The notes beneath the pieces are model-generated. The model was given only the letters and a program-made list of their open reading frames with translations. It searched no databases and was not told where the DNA came from. Made by a program: the position numbers and the translations under genes. From Thermoplasmata archaeon (GTDB lineage Archaea; Thermoplasmatota; Thermoplasmata; Thermoplasmatales; Thermoplasmataceae): 64,000 nucleotides of DNA. Location of the stretch: assembly GCA_021850545.1 (NCBI GenBank), contig JAJZLU010000035.1, positions 178,557 through 242,556 of the forward strand, given 5' to 3'. This document shows, piece after piece, positions 51,129 through 59,958 of this stretch. Positions within the stretch are counted from its first letter, which is position 1, and each line of letters starts with the position of its first letter.

Positions 51129-51812
51129 ATGGTCAATTCCAAGTTCCTGAAGAAGATCATGGTCGTTGGTGAAAAGAGCGTTCTTCAGCAGATGACAAAG
51201 TACGTGGATATGGCCTCCACATCTGCCACGCTCCTCAAAGAAATGTTCAGCACTGAGGATGGGAAAAAAGAGCAGATCAATGAGAGGATAAAACAAATCG
51301 AGAAAGACGCCGATGAGCTTTCCATGAGCATGAGGCAGCAGATCACCGGTGGCGCCATAAGCTCAAACCTAATGGATGACCTGATAACACTTGTCGAGAC
51401 ATGCGATGACCTACTTGATAAATCGTATTACATAAGCCGGGAGATTAAGAGGGTACACGAAAATGCCCACAAGTTCGATGAATCTTCAAGGGAAGTGATG
51501 AGGAAAGGCTATGTCGTTTTTGGGAGGATGGCAGATTACACCCTTGAGGCCCTCAAGGATGTTGAAACAGTGCTGGCCTCCCGAGATACAAAGCTATTGG
51601 CTGATGCCAGGGCCAGAATTGAGGTAATAGAAGAGAAAGTGGATGACCTCAAGGACAACCTCATAGATGAACTGTATAACTCTGCAGATACCCTGCCTTA
51701 CATAATTTTCATCCACCTTACGGAATTGGTGCACAAACTGGACGACCTGCTGGACGACTGTGAGGACATTTCTGACCTGGTCCACACAATAGACCTGTCA
51801 ATAACCCGCTGA
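51129..51812 (+). CDS. PhoU-like DUF47 protein, partner of PiT transporter
   Basis: About 227 residues, all-helical (coiled-coil bundle), of the PhoU/DUF47 family that sits next to PiT transporters and regulates them. Features are ERIKQIEKDADELSMSMRQQ (about 55-75), the metal-binding-like ETCDDLLDKSYYISREIKR and the final TELVHKLDDLLDDCEDISDL. ATG 51129 is chosen because TTTTTATACG (51099-51108) puts transcription near 51129, over GTG 51120. Only two bases separate it from the transporter gene. Confidence 0.9.
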   Translation: MVNSKFLKKIMVVGEKSVLQQMTKYVDMASTSATLLKEMFSTEDGKKEQINERIKQIEKDADELSMSMRQQITGGAISSNLMDDLITLVETCDDLLDKSYYISREIKRVHENAHKFDESSREVMRKGYVVFGRMADYTLEALKDVETVLASRDTKLLADARARIEVIEEKVDDLKDNLIDELYNSADTLPYIIFIHLTELVHKLDDLLDDCEDISDLVHTIDLSITR

Positions 51813-51814
51813 AA

Positions 51815-52714
51815 ATGTACTACAATATCCTTGTCATCCTGCTTTCCGTGCTGCTTACAGCCCTTGTTGCAGGCAACAACCTTTCTGCCGCAGTTGGCAC
51901 CCTGATAGGCTCCAGGATCCTTTCCAGAACTGGTGGAGTCATCATTGGAATTGCAGGTTTTGCATTGGGGCTCCTGCTCCAGGGTGGAAGCCTTCATGGA
52001 ACTGCAGAATCACTCCTGCCAAGGTCTGATCCACTCATAGCATATGCCCTTACAGTTGCATTAATCATTTTTGGCCTTGCCACTTATTTCAGGGTCCCAC
52101 TATCTCTCATCATGGCACTGGTGGGCACATCTGTCGGGATATCTCTCAGGCTTGGCTATTCAATCAATGTTCCCCTGGTACTCCTGATTGTCGGAACCTG
52201 GGTGCTTGCACCCCTCCTTTCAATATCCCTGGCATTTGCTATGAATCGGCAGTTCATTGGTTCTCAGCCAAAAGATGTATGGAGATTTGCACTTTCCATG
52301 AAGCTGGCACTCATAGCAGTCTCATTTGTTACGGCCTTTACCCTAGGGGCAAATACCCTGGGTTTCATAGAGCAGGTTTCAGGCTTGAAGGGCTTTTCGG
52401 TGCTTTACCTCATGGTAGGGATAGCCCTGGGGTCAATCTTCCTCAGCAGGGGAGTCATAAAGAGGGTTGGCCAGGAAATGTATCTCATGAGGTATACCAA
52501 TGCATTTACGTCCCTCCTAGTGTCATCGGCGCTGGTTGAGGGGGCCACAATATTCGGCATACCTTTGAGCAACACGCAGACCCTTACTTCAAGCGTTTTC
52601 GGGACAGGGCTTTCCTACAGGAACAAACTGATGGAAACAAAGCCCTTCCTTATAACAGTGGCAACCTGGATCATTTCCCCTCTGGCCGGTCTGCTACTAG
52701 GGTTACTTGTGTAA
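51815..52714 (+). CDS. PiT-family inorganic phosphate transporter
   Basis: Proton- or sodium-coupled phosphate permease of 299 residues with about eight to nine membrane helices. The signature of the first repeat is VAGNNLSAAVGTLIGSRIL (about 18-36), and the second is EGATIFGIPLSNTQTLTSSVFGTGLSYR near residue 240, with the loop NTQTLTS. It is shorter than bacterial Pit. It pairs with the DUF47 gene upstream. Its 3' end overlaps the convergent gene by 12 bases. Confidence 0.93.
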   Translation: MYYNILVILLSVLLTALVAGNNLSAAVGTLIGSRILSRTGGVIIGIAGFALGLLLQGGSLHGTAESLLPRSDPLIAYALTVALIIFGLATYFRVPLSLIMALVGTSVGISLRLGYSINVPLVLLIVGTWVLAPLLSISLAFAMNRQFIGSQPKDVWRFALSMKLALIAVSFVTAFTLGANTLGFIEQVSGLKGFSVLYLMVGIALGSIFLSRGVIKRVGQEMYLMRYTNAFTSLLVSSALVEGATIFGIPLSNTQTLTSSVFGTGLSYRNKLMETKPFLITVATWIISPLAGLLLGLLV

Positions 52715-53509
52715 GCTGCGTTCGTAGTCAAAAATCGTCTTCCTGGAGATTTTCTCAGCATAAGGAAGGTATCGCCTCTGGTATCTTCTCCTGTATTCTG
52801 TCAGATCTGTAAGGTAATTAATATAGCCGCCTTTCACGTGGAACACGCCAGACCCAATTAGTTCCGTGAGCATTTCACTGAAATCCTTCCTGATTGTGTC
52901 TTTCTTGATGCCAACCGAATGTTCGTAGGCTTCCTCAACGAGATTTTCCATGATGAACTTTCTTTTAAGGGGAGGTTTAAGTGAAAGCCCTCTCGTAAGG
53001 AAAAGAGACTTCACGAAGTAATCGAGTTGAGGATGGTATGGGTGCGGGAAATACATTGAGACCAACCTGCCATTCTCAATGAAGCTGTCAAGGGCGGGGC
53101 CAATATTAAACCCCGCCCCTTTCATCAATTCTCCTGACCTGGGATCAACCATTATTATTGGAAAACCGCCCTCTGTGTTTTCCCCTGATTCTTCAACTGA
53201 GATTACCCTTACTGGCCTTGCATCGGACTCATATTTCCTGTTGGTTTCATTTGTGAGTTCCATGACGGGGGCCCTTTCGGATAGTTTCTTTGAGGTTGTC
53301 CCTGCAAAAAAGACGTAATCAGCAATCCTTGCAGAAGTTGTTCTTCTTCCGGAGACCACATACCAGAGCCCACCGGAAAACCCAACTTCAAGCGGGGCAA
53401 AGTTCTGGTCGCCAGAAATCTGTGAAGCCTGGAAAACTGAACTAATAAGGCGGTGCGTCTCATACTTCGCCATTATTTCCTTAGTGGATTGGCTGATTTC
53501 GCTCATCAA
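52703..53509 (-). CDS. Hypothetical protein, second gene of a 53-54 kb pair
   Basis: I do not recognise a family. The 268 residues have an alpha/beta N-terminal region (about 30-100), with PIIMVDPRSGELMKGAGFNIG near 118, a Pro/Tyr-rich SMYFPHPYHPQLDYF stretch, and a helical, charged C terminus (about 180-268) with a possible winged-helix pattern (GIKKDTIRKDFSEMLTEL). It overlaps the upstream gene by four bases (ATGA), so both are cotranslated. The phosphate transporter is convergent. Confidence 0.6.
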   Translation of the reverse strand: MMSEISQSTKEIMAKYETHRLISSVFQASQISGDQNFAPLEVGFSGGLWYVVSGRRTTSARIADYVFFAGTTSKKLSERAPVMELTNETNRKYESDARPVRVISVEESGENTEGGFPIIMVDPRSGELMKGAGFNIGPALDSFIENGRLVSMYFPHPYHPQLDYFVKSLFLTRGLSLKPPLKRKFIMENLVEEAYEHSVGIKKDTIRKDFSEMLTELIGSGVFHVKGGYINYLTDLTEYRRRYQRRYLPYAEKISRKTIFDYERSLHK

Positions 53510-54360
53510 TTCTGCACCAGCTCCTTCAGGGCATCAATGAGCTCAATGCCCAGGTCGAAGTCTGCCTCAGCCATGAAATATACCTTCATTGAATCCTCAA
53601 GGCAAGCAATTTCTCCCCACAGGCCCTTATCGTGGCTGAAGTAAATGGAACTGCCCTTTGAGAGCCTTATGCCAAAGCCTGCGGGAAGGCTAGTGCCCAG
53701 CTTATCTAGAATTGTTTCCTTCCCTCCCGTTTTCCCCTTGATATTTACCGGATTTATCCGAGCAGTCCACTGGTCATCATATTTAGGGCTGAATGACTGG
53801 TAGAGTTCCACATATATTGATGATTCTGAAAGAATACCCTGTATTGAATCAAATATGAAACCGCCTGCGTCCCTGATGTATCCCTGGCATGTTACCCTCA
53901 TGTCCACCGAAAAACTGACCGAGCAGCCTTCTTTCCTGAAACCAAGGAACTCAGGCGTAGAGGTTGAATCACCAGAATATCTCTCATAAACTTCAGAAGC
54001 GATGTTTGAATCGGCTGACACTGACACAACGTTTTCACCAGCTCGTGTCAAAGTTATGTCGTAAAGCCTGAAACCGCTTTTCCCAGCAACATCCCTGATA
54101 TTTCTGAAAGCCCTGCGTGTTGCTCTGACAGGCTTTGGCAAACCTTGCTTTGCCTTGCTTGAGTTAAGTGAACTGTTTCTAGACATCAGGACCCTGAAGC
54201 CTTCACCAACAGGTATGGCAAGTATGCGGGACCCGAAGGCTGAGTGCACAAGTGAAGATGCCTCATTTCCTGTATAGGTGAGTTCAGCGAAAAATCTCCT
54301 TTCCCCACCCGACACACGGACATTCTGTGAAAAGATGTCAACAAACTCTTCCCGATTCAA
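53506..54360 (-). CDS. Hypothetical beta-rich protein
   Basis: 284 residues of unknown family. The sequence alternates short beta strands and loops with little helix until the final segment IELIDALKELVQN. Possible subdomains are ERRFFAELTYTGNEASSL at the start and GGFIFDSIQGIL near the middle. TTG 54360 lies about 30 bases after AT-rich sequence. The stop overlaps the next gene by four bases (ATGA), so the pair form a unit of unknown purpose. It may sense or bind a cell component. Confidence 0.6.
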   Translation of the reverse strand: MNREEFVDIFSQNVRVSGGERRFFAELTYTGNEASSLVHSAFGSRILAIPVGEGFRVLMSRNSSLNSSKAKQGLPKPVRATRRAFRNIRDVAGKSGFRLYDITLTRAGENVVSVSADSNIASEVYERYSGDSTSTPEFLGFRKEGCSVSFSVDMRVTCQGYIRDAGGFIFDSIQGILSESSIYVELYQSFSPKYDDQWTARINPVNIKGKTGGKETILDKLGTSLPAGFGIRLSKGSSIYFSHDKGLWGEIACLEDSMKVYFMAEADFDLGIELIDALKELVQN

Positions 54361-54404
54361 GCTAATTAAGTATAGGTTCCGGAGTAAAATAATTTTTTTA
54401 AGGA

Positions 54405-54830
54405 TTACAGGTCCCCGTTTGAGAGAAATTCCCTTATATCTTCCTCACTGTAAGGGCCCTCTACTGCCACAGGAAGGAGAACTGACTCGTCGCCAAGCTC
54501 CTCGTCAAAGTCCTCATTGAGGTCCTCAATCCTTACCTCAAAGGTATCTGGAGAAAAATGCGGTTCCTCATTATCATCTGAGCTCTCCCTGGCATATACC
54601 TCATCAAACCATACAATGTAGTTGTATCCACCGAAGCGGTATACCTTCCTGTCGGAAGAGTCCATTGTGACCTGGCTCATTGGATTCTCAGTAAGCAATC
54701 CGTAGATGTAGCCAACCAGGATAGCTTCCTGGAAAGTGCCCTGCCCGCCATACTCCTCATCTCCCAGTGTATGAAACTCTGACATTATCTCATAGAGAAG
54801 CCGCGGATCCAGTTTTAATGTCAATTCCAC
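54405..54830 (-). CDS. Hypothetical acidic protein
   Basis: 141 residues, no family recognised. A helical N terminus (LDPRLLYEIMSEFHTLGDEE), a beta region with VYRFGGYNYIVWFDEVY, and a strongly acidic end (EDLNEDFDEELGDE) like proteins that bind nucleic-acid mimics or basic partners. GTG 54830 is the likely start. It lies 44 bases upstream of the beta-rich gene on the same strand and may be the first gene of that set. Confidence 0.55.
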   Translation of the reverse strand: MELTLKLDPRLLYEIMSEFHTLGDEEYGGQGTFQEAILVGYIYGLLTENPMSQVTMDSSDRKVYRFGGYNYIVWFDEVYARESSDDNEEPHFSPDTFEVRIEDLNEDFDEELGDESVLLPVAVEGPYSEEDIREFLSNGDL

Positions 54831-54963
54831 TCCACTCCTCTTTTCCAGTCGATATTCAGCATGGCTCCCTTCGTAATGCTGTTATTGTTGTAATAGTTAT
54901 TTGCTAGTGACAGGTGTCCGTTTCTTTCACTTCCCTTAAATACGGGAAAAGCTTCAAAGAATT

Positions 54964-56214
54964 ATGCAGATGAAGGCCAAGATGAAAATCCCTGCCTCCC
55001 TATGCCTTAAGTGCAGGGGAACCAAAATGTTATGCGGCCTTTCATACTGCCCTATTTCTGTCAAGCAAATGGTCCAGCCCAGCCTGACAAAGATAACTGG
55101 AAACAACCTGGAGGGATCGTCTCCCCCCAGCGTTTTTGTTGGAAGGTATGGATACCCAAAAGTGAAGATGTACCCCACTACCCCTCCTGTACATGGCGAC
55201 ACCTCCCAGTATGAGGATTCGCGGGGTTGGCTTGGAGTACCCATAGAGAATTTCCTTTCAATGAGGCTATCAATGATCAGGGGAGGCATCGACGTCACCG
55301 TAGCAAAGGCAGCAGATCCTGACAGGCTTTTTCAGGAGATTCAGCTGATGGCCCTTTCTGAGAAGTCAGTTGAAGTCGAGATGATACTTGACGGCAGCCT
55401 CTCGGGAAAGGATGTGATCCTAGACGAGCACACACCTCCAATGGGCCCAACTGCACCTCTGAAACGCTTCACTGTGGACTATTCAAGCCCAGGCATTCAT
55501 GTTGAAAAGGTATTTTCCGACACTGACCTCAAGGCTACAGCTGCAATGGATTACCTTTACTCCAATGGGCAGGATGTCTCAAGAATCTCAAAGATACTAA
55601 GCGTTGGCGCCCTTGGGGAGAAAAAAGCAAGAAAAGCCGTCCCCACAAGATGGTCAATTACTGCTGTGGACAAGAACCTCTCAGATGAACTAGTTGAAAA
55701 GATCAAGGATTACAGGCAGATTGACCGATTCCTGGCATTCGTAAGGGTGACCTCCGGCAATCTCTTTATGGCTATACTGACCCCAACGAACTGGATATAT
55801 GAGTGGGGTGAATCCTGGTTTCCAGGGAGTACCTGGAACCAGTGGGGAGAGAATGCACACGTGATGATAGATTCTGAAGGGTACTATGGAAGAAAGGAGT
55901 ACCCGGACATAGGTGGCTGTTATTATTCCACCAGGCTTGCTGTTGCAGAAAAGTTGGCTGGCATGGGAAGAACAGGAGGCGCAATCACATGGAGGGAGAT
56001 CTACCCAGGTTGGAACCTGCCTGTAGGCGTCTGGTATGTCAGGGAGAATATGAGGGCTTTGTTTGAGCAGAAGCCTCAGGAATTCGATACTCTTGATGAA
56101 GCACTCAGTTTCCTTTCAGGATACATGAAAGTCCCCCTTTCCAAGTGGGTCGAGAAGTCCTATGTTGTTCCCACACAGAAGTACAACAACCTGGACAGGT
56201 TCTTCAATCTTTGA
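54964..56214 (+). CDS. nreA: NreA-family DNA repair protein
   Basis: An archaeal repair protein (COG1602), 416 residues. The N-terminal zinc site is CLKCRGTKMLCGLSYCPIS (about 14-32), followed by SPPSVFVGRYGYPKVKMYP, the GWLGVPIENFLSMR segment, and the C-terminal W-rich domain with IYEWGESWFPGSTWNQWGE. The last residues, YNNLDRFFNL, look like a PCNA-interacting motif (L-x-x-F-F), as known for NreA. ATG 54964 lies about 25 bases after CTTAAATACGG (54935-54945). It precedes a radical SAM gene by two bases. Confidence 0.93.
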   Translation: MQMKAKMKIPASLCLKCRGTKMLCGLSYCPISVKQMVQPSLTKITGNNLEGSSPPSVFVGRYGYPKVKMYPTTPPVHGDTSQYEDSRGWLGVPIENFLSMRLSMIRGGIDVTVAKAADPDRLFQEIQLMALSEKSVEVEMILDGSLSGKDVILDEHTPPMGPTAPLKRFTVDYSSPGIHVEKVFSDTDLKATAAMDYLYSNGQDVSRISKILSVGALGEKKARKAVPTRWSITAVDKNLSDELVEKIKDYRQIDRFLAFVRVTSGNLFMAILTPTNWIYEWGESWFPGSTWNQWGENAHVMIDSEGYYGRKEYPDIGGCYYSTRLAVAEKLAGMGRTGGAITWREIYPGWNLPVGVWYVRENMRALFEQKPQEFDTLDEALSFLSGYMKVPLSKWVEKSYVVPTQKYNNLDRFFNL

Positions 56215-56216
56215 CC

Positions 56217-57056
56217 ATGAAGTACATAGAGTATGATGTAAAGACAGCAATTTCGAAGTCGAATCTCCCTGAACTGGATTATGCAGTCAATCCATACACA
56301 GGCTGCCAGCATCGCTGCATTTACTGTTTTGCTATTGATTTCACAAGAATAGCGGAGGCAAGGGAAGAATGGGGTGAAATTATCTATGTGAAGAAGAACC
56401 TCATAGATGTATTAAGAGGGCAGATTAAGGGACTGAAGCGAGGGATAACAGGATTGTCCAGCATAACCGATCCCTATCAACCCGCAGAGGCAATATATGG
56501 CCTTACACGGGAGTCTATCAAGATACTGCTCTCCAATGGTTTCCGTGTTACTGTCCAGACAAAATCACCCCTTGCATCAAGAGACATTGATCTTTTTTCG
56601 TCCCACAGAAACCTTATTGATGTTGGTGTCACGATCACGACAATTGACCAGCGCAAGGCACTTGAAATAGAAACTCAGACGCCAGCTCCGTCTCAGAGGA
56701 TAAGGCTTCTGGAGAAGTTGCACAACAGCGGCATAAAATCCTGGATATTTATAGGGCCCATAATAAGGGGATTTAATGACTCCCGTGAAGAAGTGGAAAA
56801 GATATTTCAGGTCGCAAATGCCAATGGCTCCAGGATAATCTATGACTCATATTCCCCATACAAGAACTCGTCTATTTTCATGAAGAATGAGTTCAGGCAC
56901 CCCATCCCTGATCCCAGGATGAACTGTGAATGGAGAACAGCACTTGACAGGATGATGCTTTCACTTGGCGAATCCCATGGAGTCAAGGTAAACAGCCAGG
57001 ATGAGGAGTGGAAGGTTGCCCGGGGAGAAGGCCTCGGAAAATTGGCCATAAATTGA
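56217..57056 (+). CDS. SplB-type radical SAM protein
   Basis: About 279 residues. The radical SAM cluster motif is GCQHRCIYCFA (C-x3-C-x2-C, about residue 31-37), followed by a TIM-barrel-like core with SSITDPYQPAE and VTVQTKSPLASRD. Proteins of this group (COG1533) include spore photoproduct lyase-like DNA repair enzymes, and others of unknown substrate. ATG 56217 starts two bases after the NreA stop, so it is cotranscribed with the repair gene. Photoproduct repair is an inference. Confidence 0.88.
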   Translation: MKYIEYDVKTAISKSNLPELDYAVNPYTGCQHRCIYCFAIDFTRIAEAREEWGEIIYVKKNLIDVLRGQIKGLKRGITGLSSITDPYQPAEAIYGLTRESIKILLSNGFRVTVQTKSPLASRDIDLFSSHRNLIDVGVTITTIDQRKALEIETQTPAPSQRIRLLEKLHNSGIKSWIFIGPIIRGFNDSREEVEKIFQVANANGSRIIYDSYSPYKNSSIFMKNEFRHPIPDPRMNCEWRTALDRMMLSLGESHGVKVNSQDEEWKVARGEGLGKLAIN

Positions 57057-57132
57057 TCTGCCCCTACAATGGGCCCAATGTAACAAAATAATTGTTATCC
57101 TTCCTTTTGTAATATGTTGCCTTAGTGGTCTT

Positions 57133-57477
57133 GTGAGGATGTGGATAGTTGAACCGGAAAGGATGTGCAACAGGCACCTGCTCGGGGAACATAACGAAGT
57201 TCACATGCTTATCGGTTCACTTTTCAAGAAAAGGAACATTTCAGGCTTCCTTAAGAAAAGAATAGTTGAGCCACAGTCCATAAGGGCCAGGCATGACGCT
57301 ATTGCAACCGAGATGGAAAGGAGAGGATATAACCACAGGTCCCCTTTTCCAGGGATGCCCGACATGGCTTATCTGGGGAAGGAGGCGGACACAGTTGTTG
57401 ATTGGGTTTCCAGCTATAGGGATCTCATGAACAGGTGCGAAAGGTGCAGGGAAATGGCACCAAATAAATTAGAATAG
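57133..57477 (+). CDS. Pyrimidine-dimer DNA glycosylase (PF03013, T4 DenV-like)
   Basis: 114 residues. The N-terminal MRMWIVEPERMCNRHLLGEH and GEHNEVH correspond to the catalytic helix of T4 endonuclease V; the glutamate of NEVH stands for Glu23. EMERRGYNHRSPFP is the second family motif. Such enzymes cut the glycosyl bond of pyrimidine dimers through the N-terminal amine. The start is GTG 57133 or ATG 57139; the exact N-terminal residue matters for catalysis. It lies 76 bases after the radical SAM gene, and overlaps the convergent DUF72 gene by nine bases. Confidence 0.82.
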   Translation: MRMWIVEPERMCNRHLLGEHNEVHMLIGSLFKKRNISGFLKKRIVEPQSIRARHDAIATEMERRGYNHRSPFPGMPDMAYLGKEADTVVDWVSSYRDLMNRCERCREMAPNKLE

Positions 57478-58278
57478 GGTCTTCTGGTTGCCAGGAACCT
57501 TTTGGTATGACTCTGGCCACTTCACTGGATCAAGCCCCAAAGCCTTCCTGAATAGATTCACTGTGCCGGGCCCAAATCCCTGAAAGTGGTTGTTAGAGTA
57601 CACATAGACCTTTTTAATGTCATCTCCAAGTGATTTCACCTTTCCAGCCCACAATTCCATAACTGGATTCATATCTCTTATGATAGACCCAAAGGAACTT
57701 TCGTCTATGGCCCTGTCTCCTACAAGCCTGAGATAGACTCTGTCAGATGTTGTCCTGGCTGGGTTTTTTGCCATGGGGATTTCAGACCAGGCCATGGTAA
57801 CATTGTTATCCTCCATGATTTTGTACACATCCTCCCTGAACCAAGAATTGTGCCTGAATTCAACCGCGAATTGCCAGTCGTTCGGGAGATCCTCGATGAA
57901 ATTCCTGAAATCTATGGAACTTTCATCGTAATTCATTGAAGGCGGGAGCTGGATAAGCACAACTCCAGCTTTTCTCCTGAGGGGTGCAATGCTCATCATG
58001 AACTGTTCCATAACCAGGGCAGCATTCCTCAGCCTTCTTTCATGGGTTATCTCCCTGGGTAGTTTGGGAGAAAACTGAAACCCTTCCTGAGCTGACTTGT
58101 CCCATTTTTTCACGGAATTTTGTGGAGGAATGCTGTAAAATGTGGAATCTATCTCAACAGTGCCAAAAACCGTCGAGTAAAACTCCAAGTAATCTCCAGG
58201 CTGCATTCCTTTTGGATAGAAGGGCCCATCCCATGCCCTATAGCTCCAGCCGGAACAGCCTATCCTTATTTCCGCCAT
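57469..58278 (-). CDS. DUF72 family protein (YecE-like)
   Basis: 269 residues of the DUF72/COG1801 TIM-barrel-like family. Recognisable are the opening IRIGCSGWSYRAWDGPFYP, the strand EFRHNSWFREDVYKI and the second part VYVYSNNHFQGFGPG near 225. The biochemical role is unknown; phosphodiesterase or sugar-related roles have been discussed for relatives. It is convergent with the pyrimidine-dimer glycosylase gene and overlaps its end. Confidence 0.9.
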   Translation of the reverse strand: MAEIRIGCSGWSYRAWDGPFYPKGMQPGDYLEFYSTVFGTVEIDSTFYSIPPQNSVKKWDKSAQEGFQFSPKLPREITHERRLRNAALVMEQFMMSIAPLRRKAGVVLIQLPPSMNYDESSIDFRNFIEDLPNDWQFAVEFRHNSWFREDVYKIMEDNNVTMAWSEIPMAKNPARTTSDRVYLRLVGDRAIDESSFGSIIRDMNPVMELWAGKVKSLGDDIKKVYVYSNNHFQGFGPGTVNLFRKALGLDPVKWPESYQKVPGNQKTLF

Positions 58279-58324
58279 GCTGCAACATCACCTGCAATAC
58301 GCCAACATTCTTTCCACTCCACCT

Positions 58325-58999
58325 TCAGCTCTTGGGCACATGTTCAGCAATATACATTATGAATGCATCCAGGTTCCTTGTCTGGACCCAGAGGCTGCCT
58401 GGCCCCTCAACATCAACCATGTACAGCCCCTCTCCCCCAATCAGTGACCTTTTTATTCCGAGGAACCTGATCTGGAACTTCGTCCCGCCTGTTATTGCTA
58501 CAAAGTGCCCATGTTCAACAGACATCCTCTCCCCCGCCTTGAGGTCGATCTTCATAATATCCCCGAAAAAAGAGAGCCAGGCCTTCTTGCTGGAATCTCC
58601 CCTGAGTGAAATCCAGAAGAGGTTTCCTGATGCTAATAGTGACCTTACACCAAGGGACCGCGAACCCACTTCCACACCGCTGTTTGTGGCGAGGAAGCTG
58701 TGGCTGTGGGCCATTATCTCCTGTCCCAGCGCTATTTCCCCAATTTGCCCGGGGAATCTTGGGGCAACAATTGCCTCTCCGGGTGCTGATTCGTAATAGA
58801 CCCTGTCCATGAATACGCCGGTGCCCGTTGTGATTGAACGCTTGAGGCCTCCGAGGAGCCCTCCCTGCTTCTGGGCGGCGAAATTTGCCCCCTTGAGGCT
58901 TGTGACCGTTCCCGGCATGGAAATGAATTCATCGCCTTCATTCATAGTAGCCTTTAAAACTGCATATCCGCCCTGTGGATTGATAATCTCGAAATTCAT
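58325..58999 (-). CDS. AIM24/DUF124 family protein
   Basis: 224 residues of the AIM24-like (TIGR00266) double-beta-barrel family. Motifs are EFISMPGTVTSLKGANF, the central glycine-rich GGLLGGLKRSITTGTGVFM, PGQIGEIAL and the C-terminal GGEGLYMVDVEGPGSLWVQTR. The function in prokaryotes is unknown. It may be membrane-associated by analogy with tryptophan-RNA-binding relatives. It lies 46 bases before the DUF72 gene on the same strand, so the two may be an operon. Confidence 0.92.
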   Translation of the reverse strand: MNFEIINPQGGYAVLKATMNEGDEFISMPGTVTSLKGANFAAQKQGGLLGGLKRSITTGTGVFMDRVYYESAPGEAIVAPRFPGQIGEIALGQEIMAHSHSFLATNSGVEVGSRSLGVRSLLASGNLFWISLRGDSSKKAWLSFFGDIMKIDLKAGERMSVEHGHFVAITGGTKFQIRFLGIKRSLIGGEGLYMVDVEGPGSLWVQTRNLDAFIMYIAEHVPKS

Positions 59000-59071
59000 G
59001 CGACTCTTCTACCCAAATTTCAATATTTAAATTTAGCCTGCTTTGAACTTTCTTCTGTCAGAAATTTAAAC

Positions 59072-59896
59072 TCAATAGTTTGTGACAATTATTTCCCTGA
59101 CGCTCCCACGACCAAGCCCATTGGAATTGATGCTCCTTCTTGCCTCCACCTTGATTATCCTGAAGCCCGAATAGAGTTCTTCAAGGAGGCTGTTTCCAGA
59201 GTTGCTCAGCATGAATAGCGCCCCCTTCCTATCTAATTCCTTCATTACCTTAGAAAGGCGTTCCTGTTGTCCCCGGCCAAACCCTTCCTTGCTATAGGCA
59301 GTAAAACTTGAGGATTTGCTGATTGGTTCATATGGGGGATCAAAGTATACAAAATCCCCTTTGCCTGCACCGGAAATGACTTCGAGGAAATCTCCATTCA
59401 AGATTTTTGCCTTTTTCAGGCTTTCCGATGCAGCAAGAATATGTTCATGAGATGGAATTTTCGGGGAGATATAGCTTCCAAAGGGGACGTTGAATTCGCC
59501 CTTGGAATTTACCCTGTAGAGCCCGTTGAAACAGTGCCTGTTGAGATACAGCAGGAGCCCGGATTTTTCTACAGGTTCCTTTTTTCCGTCAAGGATGTTG
59601 AATCTCATTCTGGCTTCATAGTAGTCAGGAGAGCTGTTCCCGTACTTTAGAGATGAAACATACCCCAGCAGATCGTCTGTCCTGTCCCTTACTGTCTGAT
59701 AAAACAGGCAAAGCGTGGGGTTGATATCGGAAAGGACATACCCATGCCCATCATCACTTTCTGAAATATTGAAGAAAAGGGCGGCTCCCCCCAGGAACGG
59801 TTCCCAGTATGTATTGAAACCATCAGGCATCCTGGATATAAGCTCATGCAAAAGCTGCCTCTTTCCGCCTGCCCATTTCAGTAAAGGCCTTACCAT
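59072..59896 (-). CDS. Dam-like N6-adenine DNA methyltransferase (D12 class)
   Basis: 274 residues of the D12/Dam class. The AdoMet site is LKWAGGKRQLL (about 6-16) and FLGGAAL, and the catalytic motif is YFDPPYEPIS near 186. The tail with GSVREIIVTNY is typical. Probable target is a GATC-like site, but that cannot be read from sequence. No endonuclease gene adjoins it, so it is a second orphan adenine methylase in the window. ATG 59896 has AT-rich sequence before it. Confidence 0.9.
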   Translation of the reverse strand: MVRPLLKWAGGKRQLLHELISRMPDGFNTYWEPFLGGAALFFNISESDDGHGYVLSDINPTLCLFYQTVRDRTDDLLGYVSSLKYGNSSPDYYEARMRFNILDGKKEPVEKSGLLLYLNRHCFNGLYRVNSKGEFNVPFGSYISPKIPSHEHILAASESLKKAKILNGDFLEVISGAGKGDFVYFDPPYEPISKSSSFTAYSKEGFGRGQQERLSKVMKELDRKGALFMLSNSGNSLLEELYSGFRIIKVEARRSINSNGLGRGSVREIIVTNY

Positions 59897-59958
59897 TCAA
59901 ACTACTTGAAAGATTAGTGGAATAAAAGCAGTTGCCTATTTCAACCGATGAAGCAGCC

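Noticed and set aside
59072-59896. Dam-like gene as part of a restriction system
   Set aside because: No endonuclease gene lies on either side; neighbours are an AIM24 protein and a small membrane protein.
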